The notes below the pieces were generated by a model. The model did no database searches, was not told the origin of the DNA, and was given only the letters and a program-made list of their open reading frames with translations. Position numbers and translations under genes: made by a program. A stretch of DNA of 64,000 nucleotides from positions 1 to 64,000 of the forward strand of contig NZ_JAUXMX010000063.1 of the NCBI RefSeq assembly GCF_030683065.1, read 5' to 3'. How positions within the stretch are numbered: the stretch's first letter is position 1; each line of letters opens with the position of its first letter. This DNA comes from Pseudomonas sp. (GTDB taxonomy: Bacteria; Pseudomonadota; Gammaproteobacteria; Pseudomonadales; Pseudomonadaceae). Below, piece after piece: positions 17,618-26,048 of this stretch.

Positions 17618-17665
17618 GCCTCTGATGCTGACATTGCGCTGATCTGTTCATAACATCTGAGCGGG

Positions 17666-18520
17666 TTATTCGATCAGTTCGACGCCGCGCAGGCGTTCGG
17701 AACGCCGGCGCAGCAGTTCGAGGGTCACCAGCAGGGCGATGGACACCAGGATCAGCAGGGTGGCGATGGCCAGGATGCTCGGGTTGATCTGCTCGCGCAG
17801 GCCCGAGAACATTTGTCTGGGAATGGTGCGTTGCTGCGGGCCGGCCATGAACAGGATCACCACCACCTCGTCGAACGAGGTGATAAACGCGAACAGCGCG
17901 CCAGAAATCACCCCGGGACGGATCAGCGGCATGATGATGTCGAAGAATACCCGCAACGGCGTGGCGCCGAGGTTGATCGCGGCGCGTGCCAGGGAATAGT
18001 CGAAACCGGTCAGGGTGGCGGTCACCGTGATGATCACGAAAGGTGTGCCGAGGGCGGCGTGGGCCAGAATTACCCCTAGGTAGCTGCCGGCCAGACCCAT
18101 GTTGGAGTAGAAGAAGAACATCCCTGCCGCAGTGATGATCAGTGGCACGATCATCGGCGACAGCAGCAGGGCGGTGATGAAGCGCCGGTAGGGCATGTCG
18201 TCGCGGGCCAGACCGACCGCCGCGCAGGTGCCCAATATGGTGGCGAGCAGGGTGGCGAAGATGCCGATCATGAAGCTGTTCTGGATCGCCAGGATCCATT
18301 TCGGGTCGTTGAAGATTTCCCGGTACCAGCGCAGTGAATAGGCTTCCGGCTGCAGGGTGAGCATGCCTTCGGTAAAACTGAAGAACGGCTCGACGTTGAA
18401 TGACAGTGGAATGATCACCAGGATCGGCATGATCAGGAACAGCAGCACCAGCCAGGAGCTGGTTTTCAACAGCCAGGCGCCGAGGTGGTGCCAGAAGCCA
18501 AAGTAGCTGGGGATTTTCAT
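17666..18520 (-). CDS. Polyamine-type ABC transporter permease (PotC-like)
   Basis: 284-residue inner-membrane permease with about six helices. The EAA loop GATPLRVFFDIIMPLIRPG near residue 195 contacts the ATPase, and the ending LLRRRSERLRGVELIE is cytosolic. It matches the PotC/YdcV group of spermidine/putrescine importers. It is the last of four co-directional genes (ATPase, binding protein, permease, permease) and starts 12 bp after the preceding permease, behind GGGAG. The substrate is not certain: polyamine is the family expectation, but related Pseudomonas systems also take up other cationic compounds. Confidence 0.85.
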   Translation of the reverse strand: MKIPSYFGFWHHLGAWLLKTSSWLVLLFLIMPILVIIPLSFNVEPFFSFTEGMLTLQPEAYSLRWYREIFNDPKWILAIQNSFMIGIFATLLATILGTCAAVGLARDDMPYRRFITALLLSPMIVPLIITAAGMFFFYSNMGLAGSYLGVILAHAALGTPFVIITVTATLTGFDYSLARAAINLGATPLRVFFDIIMPLIRPGVISGALFAFITSFDEVVVILFMAGPQQRTIPRQMFSGLREQINPSILAIATLLILVSIALLVTLELLRRRSERLRGVELIE

Positions 18521-18532
18521 TGTCTGCTCCCT

Positions 18533-19765
18533 TTATCCCAGTTTGATATTGCTGGCACCGACGAAGCGGTCGTATACCCAGTACAGGAGCAGAATCAGGC
18601 CCAGCAGCAAGGAACCCAGCGCGGCGGCCAGTTCCCAGTTGTTCGAGCGCTGCATGTGGAAGGCGATGATGTTGCTGATCATTTGTCCATCGGTGCCGCC
18701 AACCAGCGCCGGGGTGATGTAGTAGCCCACGGAGATGATGAATACCAGCAGCGCGCCGGCACTCAGGCCCGGCAACGTCATGGGGAAGTAGATGCGGGCG
18801 AAGGCCGGAATCGGCTTGGCGCCGAGCGACATGGCTGCCCGCAGGTAGCTGGGGTCAATGCCGCGCATCACGCTGTACAGCGGCAGGATCATGAATGGCA
18901 GGAGGATATGGGTCATGGCGATGACGGTCGCGAACGAGGTGTAGAGCATCTCGAATGGCTTACCGATCAGGCCGGTGCTGAGCAGGAATGAATTGATCAC
19001 GCCGTTGGTCTGCAGGAGCGCGATCCAGGCGGTGGTGCGAACCAGCAAAGAGGTCCAGAACGGCAGCAGGACCAGTACCAATAGCAGGTTGGCGCGGTTT
19101 GGCGGCAGGCTCGCCAGGTAATAGGCCAGCGGGTAGCCGAGCAGGGCGCAGCACAAGGTGATGACCAGCGCCATATTTAGAGTCTTGCCGTACAGCTGCA
19201 GGTAGATCTGCGTGTCTTCGCGTACCTGGATGCCTTGTTCCGGGTGCATCTCCAGGTCGAGGGCAGTCAGGTAATAGTCGTAGGTGTAAACCTTGCCCGC
19301 TCGCTGGATGGCATACCAGACCTCGGTTTTGCTCCAGTTGCGGTGCGCCTTCAGTAAGGTCTCGGCGCCTTGGCTTTCAAGCTGTTCGGCGTCGAGTCGG
19401 CCGACCTGACGGGCCGTGGCTTTGACCACGCTGGACATGCCCGTATAGGCGCGGTTGAACTCCTCGGACAGTTTGCCGGAAAGCCGCTCCTGGGCCAGGC
19501 CATGCAGCTCTCGGGCGAATACGTTCAGGGTGGTGTCATCAGGTACTGCTTTGCCGTCCCAGCGTTGCAGCTCTGCCAGGGTCAGCGGGATCAGTTCGGC
19601 CACGGCGGGGTGATGCACGCTGCGCCAGAGCATGCTGCCGATGGGCGCGACAAAGGTCAGGAGAATGAAGGCCAGCAGTGGTGCCACGAAAAGAAAGGCG
19701 GTCAGGCGTTTCTTGTTGCGGGCGCTAGCGGCTTGACCTGCTTCGGTAGTGGTAAGGGATGACAA
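18533..19765 (-). CDS. Polyamine-type ABC transporter permease (PotB-like) with large extra domain
   Basis: 410-residue permease, about 125 residues longer than its partner. After the first membrane helix (LFVAPLLAFILLTFVAPIGS) comes a hydrophilic segment of roughly residues 50-190, rich in Leu, Glu and Lys and predicted to be periplasmic. The remaining helices follow, including the EAA loop GAKPIPAFARIYFPMTLPGLSAG. Long PotB-like permeases with such an insertion occur in Pseudomonas transporters. The start is TTG at 19765, supported by GGAG seven bases upstream. It pairs with the 284-residue permease to form the channel. Confidence 0.85.
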   Translation of the reverse strand: MSSLTTTEAGQAASARNKKRLTAFLFVAPLLAFILLTFVAPIGSMLWRSVHHPAVAELIPLTLAELQRWDGKAVPDDTTLNVFARELHGLAQERLSGKLSEEFNRAYTGMSSVVKATARQVGRLDAEQLESQGAETLLKAHRNWSKTEVWYAIQRAGKVYTYDYYLTALDLEMHPEQGIQVREDTQIYLQLYGKTLNMALVITLCCALLGYPLAYYLASLPPNRANLLLVLVLLPFWTSLLVRTTAWIALLQTNGVINSFLLSTGLIGKPFEMLYTSFATVIAMTHILLPFMILPLYSVMRGIDPSYLRAAMSLGAKPIPAFARIYFPMTLPGLSAGALLVFIISVGYYITPALVGGTDGQMISNIIAFHMQRSNNWELAAALGSLLLGLILLLYWVYDRFVGASNIKLG

Positions 19766-19797
19766 GGCGTTACTCCGAAAATCCTGGTGAGGCCGAT

Positions 19798-19836
19798 ACC
19801 CTCACCCCAACCCCCCTCCCTACGGGAGAGGGGTTA
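19798..19836. repeat. Hairpin between binding-protein and permease genes
   Basis: CCCCTCCC (19813-19820) faces GGGAGAGGGG (19824-19833) within a C-rich tract starting CCCTCACCCCAACCC. On the minus strand it forms a stable hairpin just after the binding-protein stop. Such intercistronic hairpins often stabilise the upstream message so that binding protein exceeds permease; here that is inference. The sequence also resembles a common dispersed intergenic repeat. Confidence 0.6.
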
Positions 19837-19845
19837 TTGCAGGCT

Positions 19846-20919
19846 TTACTTCAGCAGCCACTCGTTGAATTTCTCGCCGAGCGACTCACCGTAGTCTGCC
19901 CAGAACTCTGAACCGGCCTGTATGCCTTTATCCAGGTGAGCTGTGGGCAGGTGTGGCGAGGCGGTCGGGTCGGCCAGCGGCATGGAGGACTTGCGGGTCG
20001 GACCATAGGCCACGTCCGGCATGCCGGCCAGCGGCGTGGACCCTGTGGCGAAGGAGATGAACTTCAGTGCCAGGTCCTTTTTCGGCGAGCCTTTGACGAT
20101 GGCCCAGGCATCGAGGTCGTAGACGTGACCGTCCCAGACGATCACAAATGGCTTGTTCTCCTGGCGGATAGCGTCATAGAAGCGACCGTTGGCTGACTGC
20201 ACCAGTACTGCGCCGCCATCATTGAGCAGCTGCGGGGCCTGGGACCAGGAGTCGAACCAGACGATGTCCTTCTTCAGGCTGTCCAGCTTGGTGAAGGCGC
20301 GGGCCTGGCCTTCTGGCGTGGCCAGCACTTCGTAAACGTCCTTGGGCTCTACACCATCAGCCAGCAGGGCCCACTCCATGTTCACTTGCGGGCGTTTGCG
20401 CAAGGCGCGCTTGCCGGGGATTTTCGCGGTGTCGAAGAAGTCCTCGATGCTCGCCGCCTTGGTGCCGCCAATGGTCTGTTCGTTGTAGGCGAACACCACC
20501 GACCAGACGATATTGCCGACCGCGCACTCGCTGGCCAGGGCTTCGGGGATGAAATCTGCTGCGGCTGCGGTGCCGTCGATGCCAGCGGGCAGGATGCTGT
20601 GGTCGATGATTTCCAGCAGGCCCTCGGAGCAGGCACGCTCAAGGTCGATCACTTCGAAGTCGACCACATCCCACTGGATATTGCCGGATTCGACTTGGGC
20701 CTTGATCTCGGCCACGCCGCCGGAGTAGTCCTCGAACAGCACTTTTACGCCGCTGTCTTTCTGGTAAGGGTCGATGACGTGTTTTTTCTGTGCTGCGCCG
20801 TAGGCGCCGCCCCATGAAACCACGGTCAGACTGTCCTGAGCGCTAGCGGCGAAAGTCGCCGTGCCTAACGCTGCAGCCAAAGCGAATGTGGAAAAGCGGG
20901 TAGTCAGTAATCTAGCCAT
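19846..20919 (-). CDS. Periplasmic polyamine-type substrate-binding protein
   Basis: 357-residue secreted protein with a signal peptide (~1-27, ending FAASAQDSL). The mature domain follows the PotD/PotF-like pattern: LTVVSWGGAYGAAQKKHVIDPY, VLFEDYSGGVAEIKAQVESG and VVFAYNEQTIGG, with conserved acidic and tryptophan residues in WDVVDFEV and IVWFDSWSQA that may line the ligand pocket. It delivers substrate to the two permeases downstream. It starts 30 bp after the ATPase stop behind GGAG. The ligand class (polyamine or related cation) is inferred from family and operon. Confidence 0.87.
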   Translation of the reverse strand: MARLLTTRFSTFALAAALGTATFAASAQDSLTVVSWGGAYGAAQKKHVIDPYQKDSGVKVLFEDYSGGVAEIKAQVESGNIQWDVVDFEVIDLERACSEGLLEIIDHSILPAGIDGTAAAADFIPEALASECAVGNIVWSVVFAYNEQTIGGTKAASIEDFFDTAKIPGKRALRKRPQVNMEWALLADGVEPKDVYEVLATPEGQARAFTKLDSLKKDIVWFDSWSQAPQLLNDGGAVLVQSANGRFYDAIRQENKPFVIVWDGHVYDLDAWAIVKGSPKKDLALKFISFATGSTPLAGMPDVAYGPTRKSSMPLADPTASPHLPTAHLDKGIQAGSEFWADYGESLGEKFNEWLLK

Positions 20920-20949
20920 TGCTGTGCTCCATTGCTTTTAGTTATGTGG

Positions 20950-22068
20950 TTAAAGCGTAGTCGCGGCGACTGGGCGGTCCAGCGCTTGACTGTCCTGTGG
21001 CAGCCAGGCCAGTGCGACTTCATCTTTGTTGCTGAACTGCGGGGCCGAGCTGTCGTTGAGATTTTTCACTACCAGTTCTGTGCCGTCGGCAGTCGCGAAG
21101 TGATAGCGGATGTATTCGCCGACATAGTGGCGAGTCACAAAGCGCGCCTTGACCTGGTTGCCGGCACTGCCGAGGCGGTCGGTGAAGGTGAGTTTTTCCG
21201 GGCGGATCGAGACAGTCGTCGGCAGGCCGACCTCGCAACAGTTGGCCTTCAGGCTGCTGATCAGGCCGCCGTCCTCCAGGCGCACCTCGACGGTGTCGGT
21301 GCCGACCGAGGCAATGGTGCCCTTGAGCTTGTTGCTCTCGCCGATGAAGTCGGCCACAAACAGGTTGGCCGGACGCTCGTAAAGCACGTGAGGTGCTGCG
21401 CATTGCTGGACGATGCCGTTGTTGAACACGGCGATACGGTCGCTCATGGTCAGGGCCTCGGTCTGGTCATGGGTGACGTAGATCACCGTGAAACCGAGCT
21501 GTTCGTGCAGGCGCTTGATCTCGAACTGCATCTGCTCGCGCAGCTTCTTGTCGAGGGCGCCGAGCGGCTCGTCCATCAAGACGATATCCGGGGCAAAGAT
21601 CAGGGCGCGGGCCAGGGCTACACGCTGGCGCTGGCCGCCTGACAGTTGTCCGGGGAAGCGATTGCCGAACTCCAGTAGCTCGACCAGCGACAGGTACTCG
21701 TCGACCTTGTCCTTGATTTCGTCTTTGGGTCTTTTGCGGATTTTCAGCGGGTAGGCGAGGTTTTCGCGCAAGGTCATGTGCGGGAACAGGGCGTACTGCT
21801 GGAACACCATGCCGATGTTGCGGGCGTAGGGGGCGATGCTGGTGACCGAGCGGCCGTTGATCAGAATTTCGCCGCTGGTCACGTCCTCGAACCCGGCGAG
21901 CATCATCAGGCAGGTGGTCTTGCCGGAGCCGGAGGGACCAAGCAGGGTGATGAATTCGCCCTTGGCCACATCCAGGTTGAAATCCTTGACCACCAAGGTT
22001 TTGTGGTCGTAGGTCTTCTTCACATTGGTGAATTGTAGGAACGCTTTGTCCCCAGCTTGCTCAGCCAT
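20950..22068 (-). CDS. Polyamine-type ABC transporter ATP-binding protein (PotA-like)
   Basis: 372-residue ATPase that powers the adjacent importer. Walker A GPSGSGKTT is at residues 44-52, the Q-loop in GMVFQQYALFPHM, the signature LSGGQRQRVALARAL near 142, Walker B IVLMDEP, then a switch histidine in VTHDQTEAL. The C-terminal ~100 residues form the TOBE regulatory domain, as in PotA. The frame is open to 22188, but ATG at 22068 (MAEQAGDK) follows GGGGAGG and matches family length. It is the first gene of the four-gene operon. Confidence 0.9.
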   Translation of the reverse strand: MAEQAGDKAFLQFTNVKKTYDHKTLVVKDFNLDVAKGEFITLLGPSGSGKTTCLMMLAGFEDVTSGEILINGRSVTSIAPYARNIGMVFQQYALFPHMTLRENLAYPLKIRKRPKDEIKDKVDEYLSLVELLEFGNRFPGQLSGGQRQRVALARALIFAPDIVLMDEPLGALDKKLREQMQFEIKRLHEQLGFTVIYVTHDQTEALTMSDRIAVFNNGIVQQCAAPHVLYERPANLFVADFIGESNKLKGTIASVGTDTVEVRLEDGGLISSLKANCCEVGLPTTVSIRPEKLTFTDRLGSAGNQVKARFVTRHYVGEYIRYHFATADGTELVVKNLNDSSAPQFSNKDEVALAWLPQDSQALDRPVAATTL

Positions 22069-22660
22069 AATCCTCCCCAGCTCCCCATCAGAACAGGTGA
22101 GTACGCTTGGCGCTCGCCCGACCACATCAGTCAACTGTCTCGTTCTTTTGTTGGTACGAGCAGCTGTTATGGAAATAACCAAAAGCAATAAGCACGCCAG
22201 CCAACGATAACCACGTACGGCTGCGCCTCCGGTGCCTCTAAGACTAGTCCAGCGTGGGGGTTGTGCTAGCGGAGTGGGGGAAGTGGTAACAACGTACGGG
22301 AAAGGGATACCTGCCGAAACGCACTCGGTTGGTGCGCGCGGGGGCTGGCAACCTGTTGAGAAAGGCTATGTGCCCGATAGGTGTTGCATGGGGGATTTTG
22401 GGCGCTTGCAACGGCCGCAATCGGTAGGGTGCGCCGTGCGCACCAAGAGTCTGCAGCCAGTGCTGGCGCGCACGCAGCACCCTACAGGGTCAGAGCCTCC
22501 GCACTTAAGCGCCGAGGCCTGAACGCAACACGCTACTGGGATGTATGCCTTGGGAGACCATTGCGCGTCTCGACTGTGCAGCGTTGCCATGTCGAGAAAC
22601 GCAGTGGTCGCCGGGTACCACCCAGATTTTCTTCTGCTCAGCAGAACGCTCAGTGGCCTG
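22069..22660. other. Intergenic region between the ABC operon and rlmI
   Basis: About 590 bp. The left ~160 bp should hold the promoter of the ABC operon (AT-richer stretch around 22140-22200). The middle contains an inverted-repeat element (22424-22485). I see no supported gene; the short frames crossing it lack ribosome binding sites and family resemblance. Confidence 0.55.
22424..22485. repeat. Dispersed inverted-repeat element (GTAGGGTGCGCC type)
   Basis: The left arm GTAGGGTGCGCCGTGCGC starts at 22424. The right arm, ending CAGCACCCTAC at 22485, reads in reverse complement GTAGGGTGCTGCGTGCGC, giving 16 of 18 matches. It is intergenic and resembles common palindromic units of Pseudomonas and relatives. 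Confidence 0.7.
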
Positions 22661-23857
22661 TTAGCTGTTGGGCAGCAGGCGGCAGGTCAGGCTCTTGATG
22701 TAGCGAGTTTCGGCGATGGCCGGGTGTACCGGATGGTCGGGACCCTGGGCGCCGCGTTCGAGCAGTTGGATGTTGCGATCCAGGTGGCGGGCGCTGGTCA
22801 GCAGAATATTCTGCAGATCGTCTTCCGGCAGGTGCATGGAGCAGGAGGCGCTGACCAGGATGCCGTCCTTGTTGAGCAGGCGCATGGCGGCTTCGTTGAG
22901 GCGGCGATAGGCAGCCTCGCCGTTTTTCAGATCCTTCTTGCGCTTGATGAAGGCGGGTGGATCGGCAATCACCACGTCGAAGCGCTCCTCGGAGTTTTTC
23001 AGTTCCTTGAGCGCGGCAAACACGTCGCCTTCGATGCAGGCAACCTGTGCGGACAGGCCATTGAGGGCGGCGTTGCGCTCAACGCCGTCGAGGGCGAAGG
23101 AGGAGGCGTCCACGCACATGACTTCACTGGCACCGAAGGCGGCTGCCTGTACACCCCAGCCGCCGATGTAGCTGAACAGGTCGAGTACCCGCTTGCCCTT
23201 GACGTAAGGTGCCAGGCGCGCACGGTTCATGCGGTGGTCGAAGAACCAGCCGGTCTTTTGTCCTTCGATCACCGGGGCTTCGAATTTCACCCCGTTCTCT
23301 TCCAGCGCCACCCATTCCGGCACCACGCCGAAGACCGTGTCGACATAACGCTCCAGGCCTTCGGCGTCGCGCGCGGCGGAGTCGTTCTTGAGCAGGATGC
23401 CGCTCGGCTTGATCACCTGGATCAGCGCGGCGAGCACCTCATCCTTGTGCCGTTCCATGGTGGCGGAGGCCAGTTGCACTACAAGGATGTCGAAGAAACG
23501 ATCGACCACTAGCCCCGGCAGCAGGTCGGAGTCGCCGAACACCAGGCGGTAGCAGGGTTGCTCGAACAGTCGCTCGCGCAAGGACAGGGCGACATTGATG
23601 CGATGCACCAGCAGGGACTTGTCCAGCACATGCTTGACGTCGCGCGACAGCAGGCGGGCGCAGATCAGGTTGTTCGGGCTCATCGCTACCACGCCCAGGG
23701 CTTTGCCGCCGGCCGCTTCGAGGATAGCCTGGTCGCCCGCGGCAAAGCCGTGCAAGGGCGTTGCGGCAACATCGATTTCGTTGCTGTACACCCACAAGTG
23801 ACCAGCCCGCAGGCGTCGATCGGCGTTGGCTTTGAGCCGCAAGCTGGGCAGGGACAT
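22661..23857 (-). CDS. rlmI: 23S rRNA m5C1962 methyltransferase RlmI-like
   Basis: 398-residue class I SAM-dependent methyltransferase. The N-terminal PUA domain (~1-70) reads LRLKANADRRLRAGHLWVYSNEID. A central substrate region contains GQKTGWFFDHRMNR. Motif I is VLDLFSYIGGWGVQAAAFGA near residue 222, the catalytic-loop motif DPPAFIKRKKD follows near 290, and the candidate methyl-accepting cysteine is in SASCSMHLP. The length equals E. coli RlmI. It acts on the large ribosomal subunit. Start ATG at 23857 follows GGAG. It is divergent from the HDOD gene. Confidence 0.88.
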   Translation of the reverse strand: MSLPSLRLKANADRRLRAGHLWVYSNEIDVAATPLHGFAAGDQAILEAAGGKALGVVAMSPNNLICARLLSRDVKHVLDKSLLVHRINVALSLRERLFEQPCYRLVFGDSDLLPGLVVDRFFDILVVQLASATMERHKDEVLAALIQVIKPSGILLKNDSAARDAEGLERYVDTVFGVVPEWVALEENGVKFEAPVIEGQKTGWFFDHRMNRARLAPYVKGKRVLDLFSYIGGWGVQAAAFGASEVMCVDASSFALDGVERNAALNGLSAQVACIEGDVFAALKELKNSEERFDVVIADPPAFIKRKKDLKNGEAAYRRLNEAAMRLLNKDGILVSASCSMHLPEDDLQNILLTSARHLDRNIQLLERGAQGPDHPVHPAIAETRYIKSLTCRLLPNS

Positions 23858-24014
23858 GGGGTGTTCTCCAGAAAAAGAGCGCGATTATAGCTGTTTCGCC
23901 AAGGGCCGGCGCAGGCCTGGTGGGTTTTCCGTGTGCACGAAAGTGTTTCCCGCTTGCCCGGTAGGGGGGCAACCCGGCTACACTTTGGCCTTCTGCCATT
24001 ATTGTTGACTCGCC

Positions 24015-24881
24015 ATGGCTCACGCCCTATCCGCCGAACAGATTCAAAAGGTCCTGCAAGGCATCAGTGTGCCGCCGCAACCACAGATCATGGTCGACCT
24101 GCAGATGGAGCAGGCTATGCCTGATCCAGACCTGAGGGCTATTGCCAAGCTGATTAGCCAGGATCCGGGTTTGTCTGGTGCGTTGTTGAAGATCGTCAAC
24201 TCGCCGTTTTTCGGTTTGGCCAACCGTATCGCCTCGATCCAGCAGGCGGTCAACCTGCTCGGTTGCGATTCGGTTATCAACCTGATCAATGCCCAGTCGA
24301 TCAAGGGCGAGCTGAGCGACGAAACAATCGTCACCCTCAACCGTTTCTGGGATACCGCCCAGGACGTGGCCATGACCTGCCTGACTCTGGCCAAGCGTAT
24401 CGGTTACCACTCACCCGATGAGGCCTACACTCTTGGGCTGTTCCATAACTGTGGCATTCCGCTGATGGTCAAGCGGTTCCCCAGTTTCATGACGGTACTG
24501 GAAGAGGCCTATTACAGTGCCGGCAGCGAGTTGCGGGTGGTCGATACCGAGAATCGACTGCTCAATACCAACCATGCGGTGGTTGGTTATTTCACTGCGA
24601 AGTCGTGGAACCTGCCGCAGCACCTGTGTGAGGCCATCGCCAGTCACCATGATGCATTGGCGATCTTCAGCGATGACTCAGGCCGCGACGCGCAGCTGAA
24701 GACCCTGTTGGCAATCCTGAAAATGGCCGAACACATCTGTCAAAGCCATCGGGTACTGGGCAATCAGGCCGAGGACCTCGAGTGGCAGAGCATCGAGCAG
24801 TTGGTGCTGGAGTATGTCGGATTGTCCGATCACGATTTCGAGCACCTGCGCGAAAGTATTCGTGAGTTGGGCATGGCTTGA
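24015..24881 (+). CDS. HDOD domain protein
   Basis: 288-residue protein with a single HDOD domain. The N terminus SVPPQPQIMVDLQMEQAMPDPDLRAIAKLISQDPGLSGALLKIVNS is typical. FGLANRIASIQQAVNLLG and YTLGLFHNCGIPLMVKRFP follow, the latter retaining a histidine but not the HD pair (HN instead), consistent with loss of phosphohydrolase activity. It probably acts as a signalling adaptor. The ribosome binding site is weak. It is flanked by rlmI (divergent) and a repeat-rich gap. Confidence 0.82.
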   Translation: MAHALSAEQIQKVLQGISVPPQPQIMVDLQMEQAMPDPDLRAIAKLISQDPGLSGALLKIVNSPFFGLANRIASIQQAVNLLGCDSVINLINAQSIKGELSDETIVTLNRFWDTAQDVAMTCLTLAKRIGYHSPDEAYTLGLFHNCGIPLMVKRFPSFMTVLEEAYYSAGSELRVVDTENRLLNTNHAVVGYFTAKSWNLPQHLCEAIASHHDALAIFSDDSGRDAQLKTLLAILKMAEHICQSHRVLGNQAEDLEWQSIEQLVLEYVGLSDHDFEHLRESIRELGMA

Positions 24882-24883
24882 GT

Positions 24884-24907
24884 GGCTGTGAAAAAGGCGA
24901 CGGCGTC
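24884..24907. repeat. Dispersed repeat, family B (short copy)
   Basis: GGCTGTGAAAAAGGCGACGG begins directly after the HDOD stop codon. It shares its first 12 bases with the other family B copies and then diverges, so this is a truncated or decayed unit. Confidence 0.4.
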
Positions 24908-25011
24908 AGGTGTTGCATGCAATGGGTGTGTGCACCGTGTGCGCTTGGCTAAGCTGGTGCTGAGCGCATTCCCATAGGTTGACTTAACTGCCGCCGCAGC
25001 TTTGCCGCTAC

Positions 25012-25114
25012 GTAACCCAACAATGGCAGTGCGCGTGCGGACGTTGTGTTGGGTTACACGGCGCTCGGCAAACGCTGCGTTGGCCAACACCCGGTTTGCG
25101 CCGCTAACCCAACC
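25012..25114. repeat. Dispersed inverted-repeat cluster, family C
   Basis: GTAACCCAACA (25012-25022) and TGTTGGGTTAC (25047-25057) form a perfect 11-bp pair, and a third arm GCCGCTAACCCAACC ends at 25114. The same arms recur at 29524-29634 and 45343-45410, all between genes. Confidence 0.75.
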
Positions 25115-25141
25115 TTGCCGACGACATTTGACCCGACACTA

Positions 25142-25444
25142 CTACTGTTCTGCGGCGAGGATGGCGCTGGCCAGCTCCATGTCACTGGCCTGCAGGTCGG
25201 GGTGCTCGACGCGCAATCGGTTCAGCGCGGCTTCCAGATAAGGCCCGCGTATCTGTCCGTCACTAGCGACATAGCTGCTGGCATCGTCACGTGCCGGCAC
25301 GACCAGCTTCTTGTCCTTGAAGGTCAGGTAGGTCGATGCCGTGGTTGCCCCGGACGAGAGGATGTCGCGCACCGTTCCGTCCGCGAATGTCGGGGCCGTG
25401 AAGGCGACGAGTACGGTAAAAATCAATGAATTTAAACGACGCAT
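25142..25444 (-). CDS. DUF2388 family small secreted protein
   Basis: 100-residue protein with a signal peptide (residues ~1-21, LIFTVLVAFTAPTFA). The conserved pattern KLVVPARDDASSYVASDGQIRGPYLEAALNRLR near the middle and MELASAILAAEQ at the end matches DUF2388, a Pseudomonas-restricted family of unknown role. Probably periplasmic. Start ATG at 25444 follows GGAG. It sits alone between repeat-rich DNA and the short NfeD gene, about 145 bp from each. Confidence 0.78.
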   Translation of the reverse strand: MRRLNSLIFTVLVAFTAPTFADGTVRDILSSGATTASTYLTFKDKKLVVPARDDASSYVASDGQIRGPYLEAALNRLRVEHPDLQASDMELASAILAAEQ

Positions 25445-25589
25445 ACGGGTGACTCCGATAGGTTTGCCTATGCAGTAGGAGTCCAGTTTGCTGTCGAGGG
25501 TTCAATTAGACCGACCAAGGGCAGGCATGCCTGGTTCGGATAGGCTGGGTCATCCTGCGCCGCCGTTAGCGGCGCGAGATGGCGGGCAT

Positions 25590-26039
25590 TCACCCGCAGG
25601 CTTCGACTTTCAGCAGCACGCCGTCCTGGCCAATCACCCTGACCTGGCTGCCGGCCGGTAGATCCGGGCCGCTGACCAGCCACAGGGTATCGCCGGCCTT
25701 GATCTTGCCGTGGCCGTTGCTGATGGCTTCATAGAGAGCGAACTGGCGGCCCAGCAGCTCGCTGCCGCGACGGTTCAGTCCCGGCTGGTCGGAGGGCTTG
25801 GCCGCAGTGCGTTGGCGCCGCCACCAGTACACCGCGGTGAGTACCGAGAGTAAGCCAAACAGAATGAACTGTATGGCCCAGGGCAACTCCGGAAACAGGT
25901 AGGTCAGCACGCCGACGCAGGCGGCGGCGATGCCGATCCACAGCAGATAACCGCCCGCACCGAATACTTCGAGGATCAGCAGCAGAGTGCCAGCCGCGAG
26001 CCAGTTCCAATACGACAGGTGCTGCAAGTAGTCCCACAT
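25590..26039 (-). CDS. NfeD-like membrane protein (short form)
   Basis: 149-residue protein with three hydrophobic segments (WNWLAAGTLLLILEVFGAGGYLLW, ACVGVLTYLFP, AIQFILFGLLSVLTAVYW) and a C-terminal soluble OB-fold (~85-149: GRQFALYEAISNGHGKIKAGDTLWLV). It lacks the protease domain of the long form at 11495. The start is 9 bp after the QmcA-like stop, so it is co-transcribed and likely forms a complex with that SPFH protein, as in the QmcA/YbbK arrangement of other bacteria. The role in membrane organisation or protein quality control is inferred from the family. Confidence 0.85.
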   Translation of the reverse strand: MWDYLQHLSYWNWLAAGTLLLILEVFGAGGYLLWIGIAAACVGVLTYLFPELPWAIQFILFGLLSVLTAVYWWRRQRTAAKPSDQPGLNRRGSELLGRQFALYEAISNGHGKIKAGDTLWLVSGPDLPAGSQVRVIGQDGVLLKVEACG

Positions 26040-26048
26040 TTCTTAACC

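Larger units (their letters stand above)
17174..17665. other. Intergenic region with repeat elements
   Basis: About 490 bp upstream of ilvD and downstream of the ABC permease gene. It contains a REP-like palindrome (17491-17516) and one copy of a dispersed repeat starting GGCTGTGAAAAAC (17582-17617). No supported gene is present; the ilvD promoter should lie at its left end. Confidence 0.6.
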
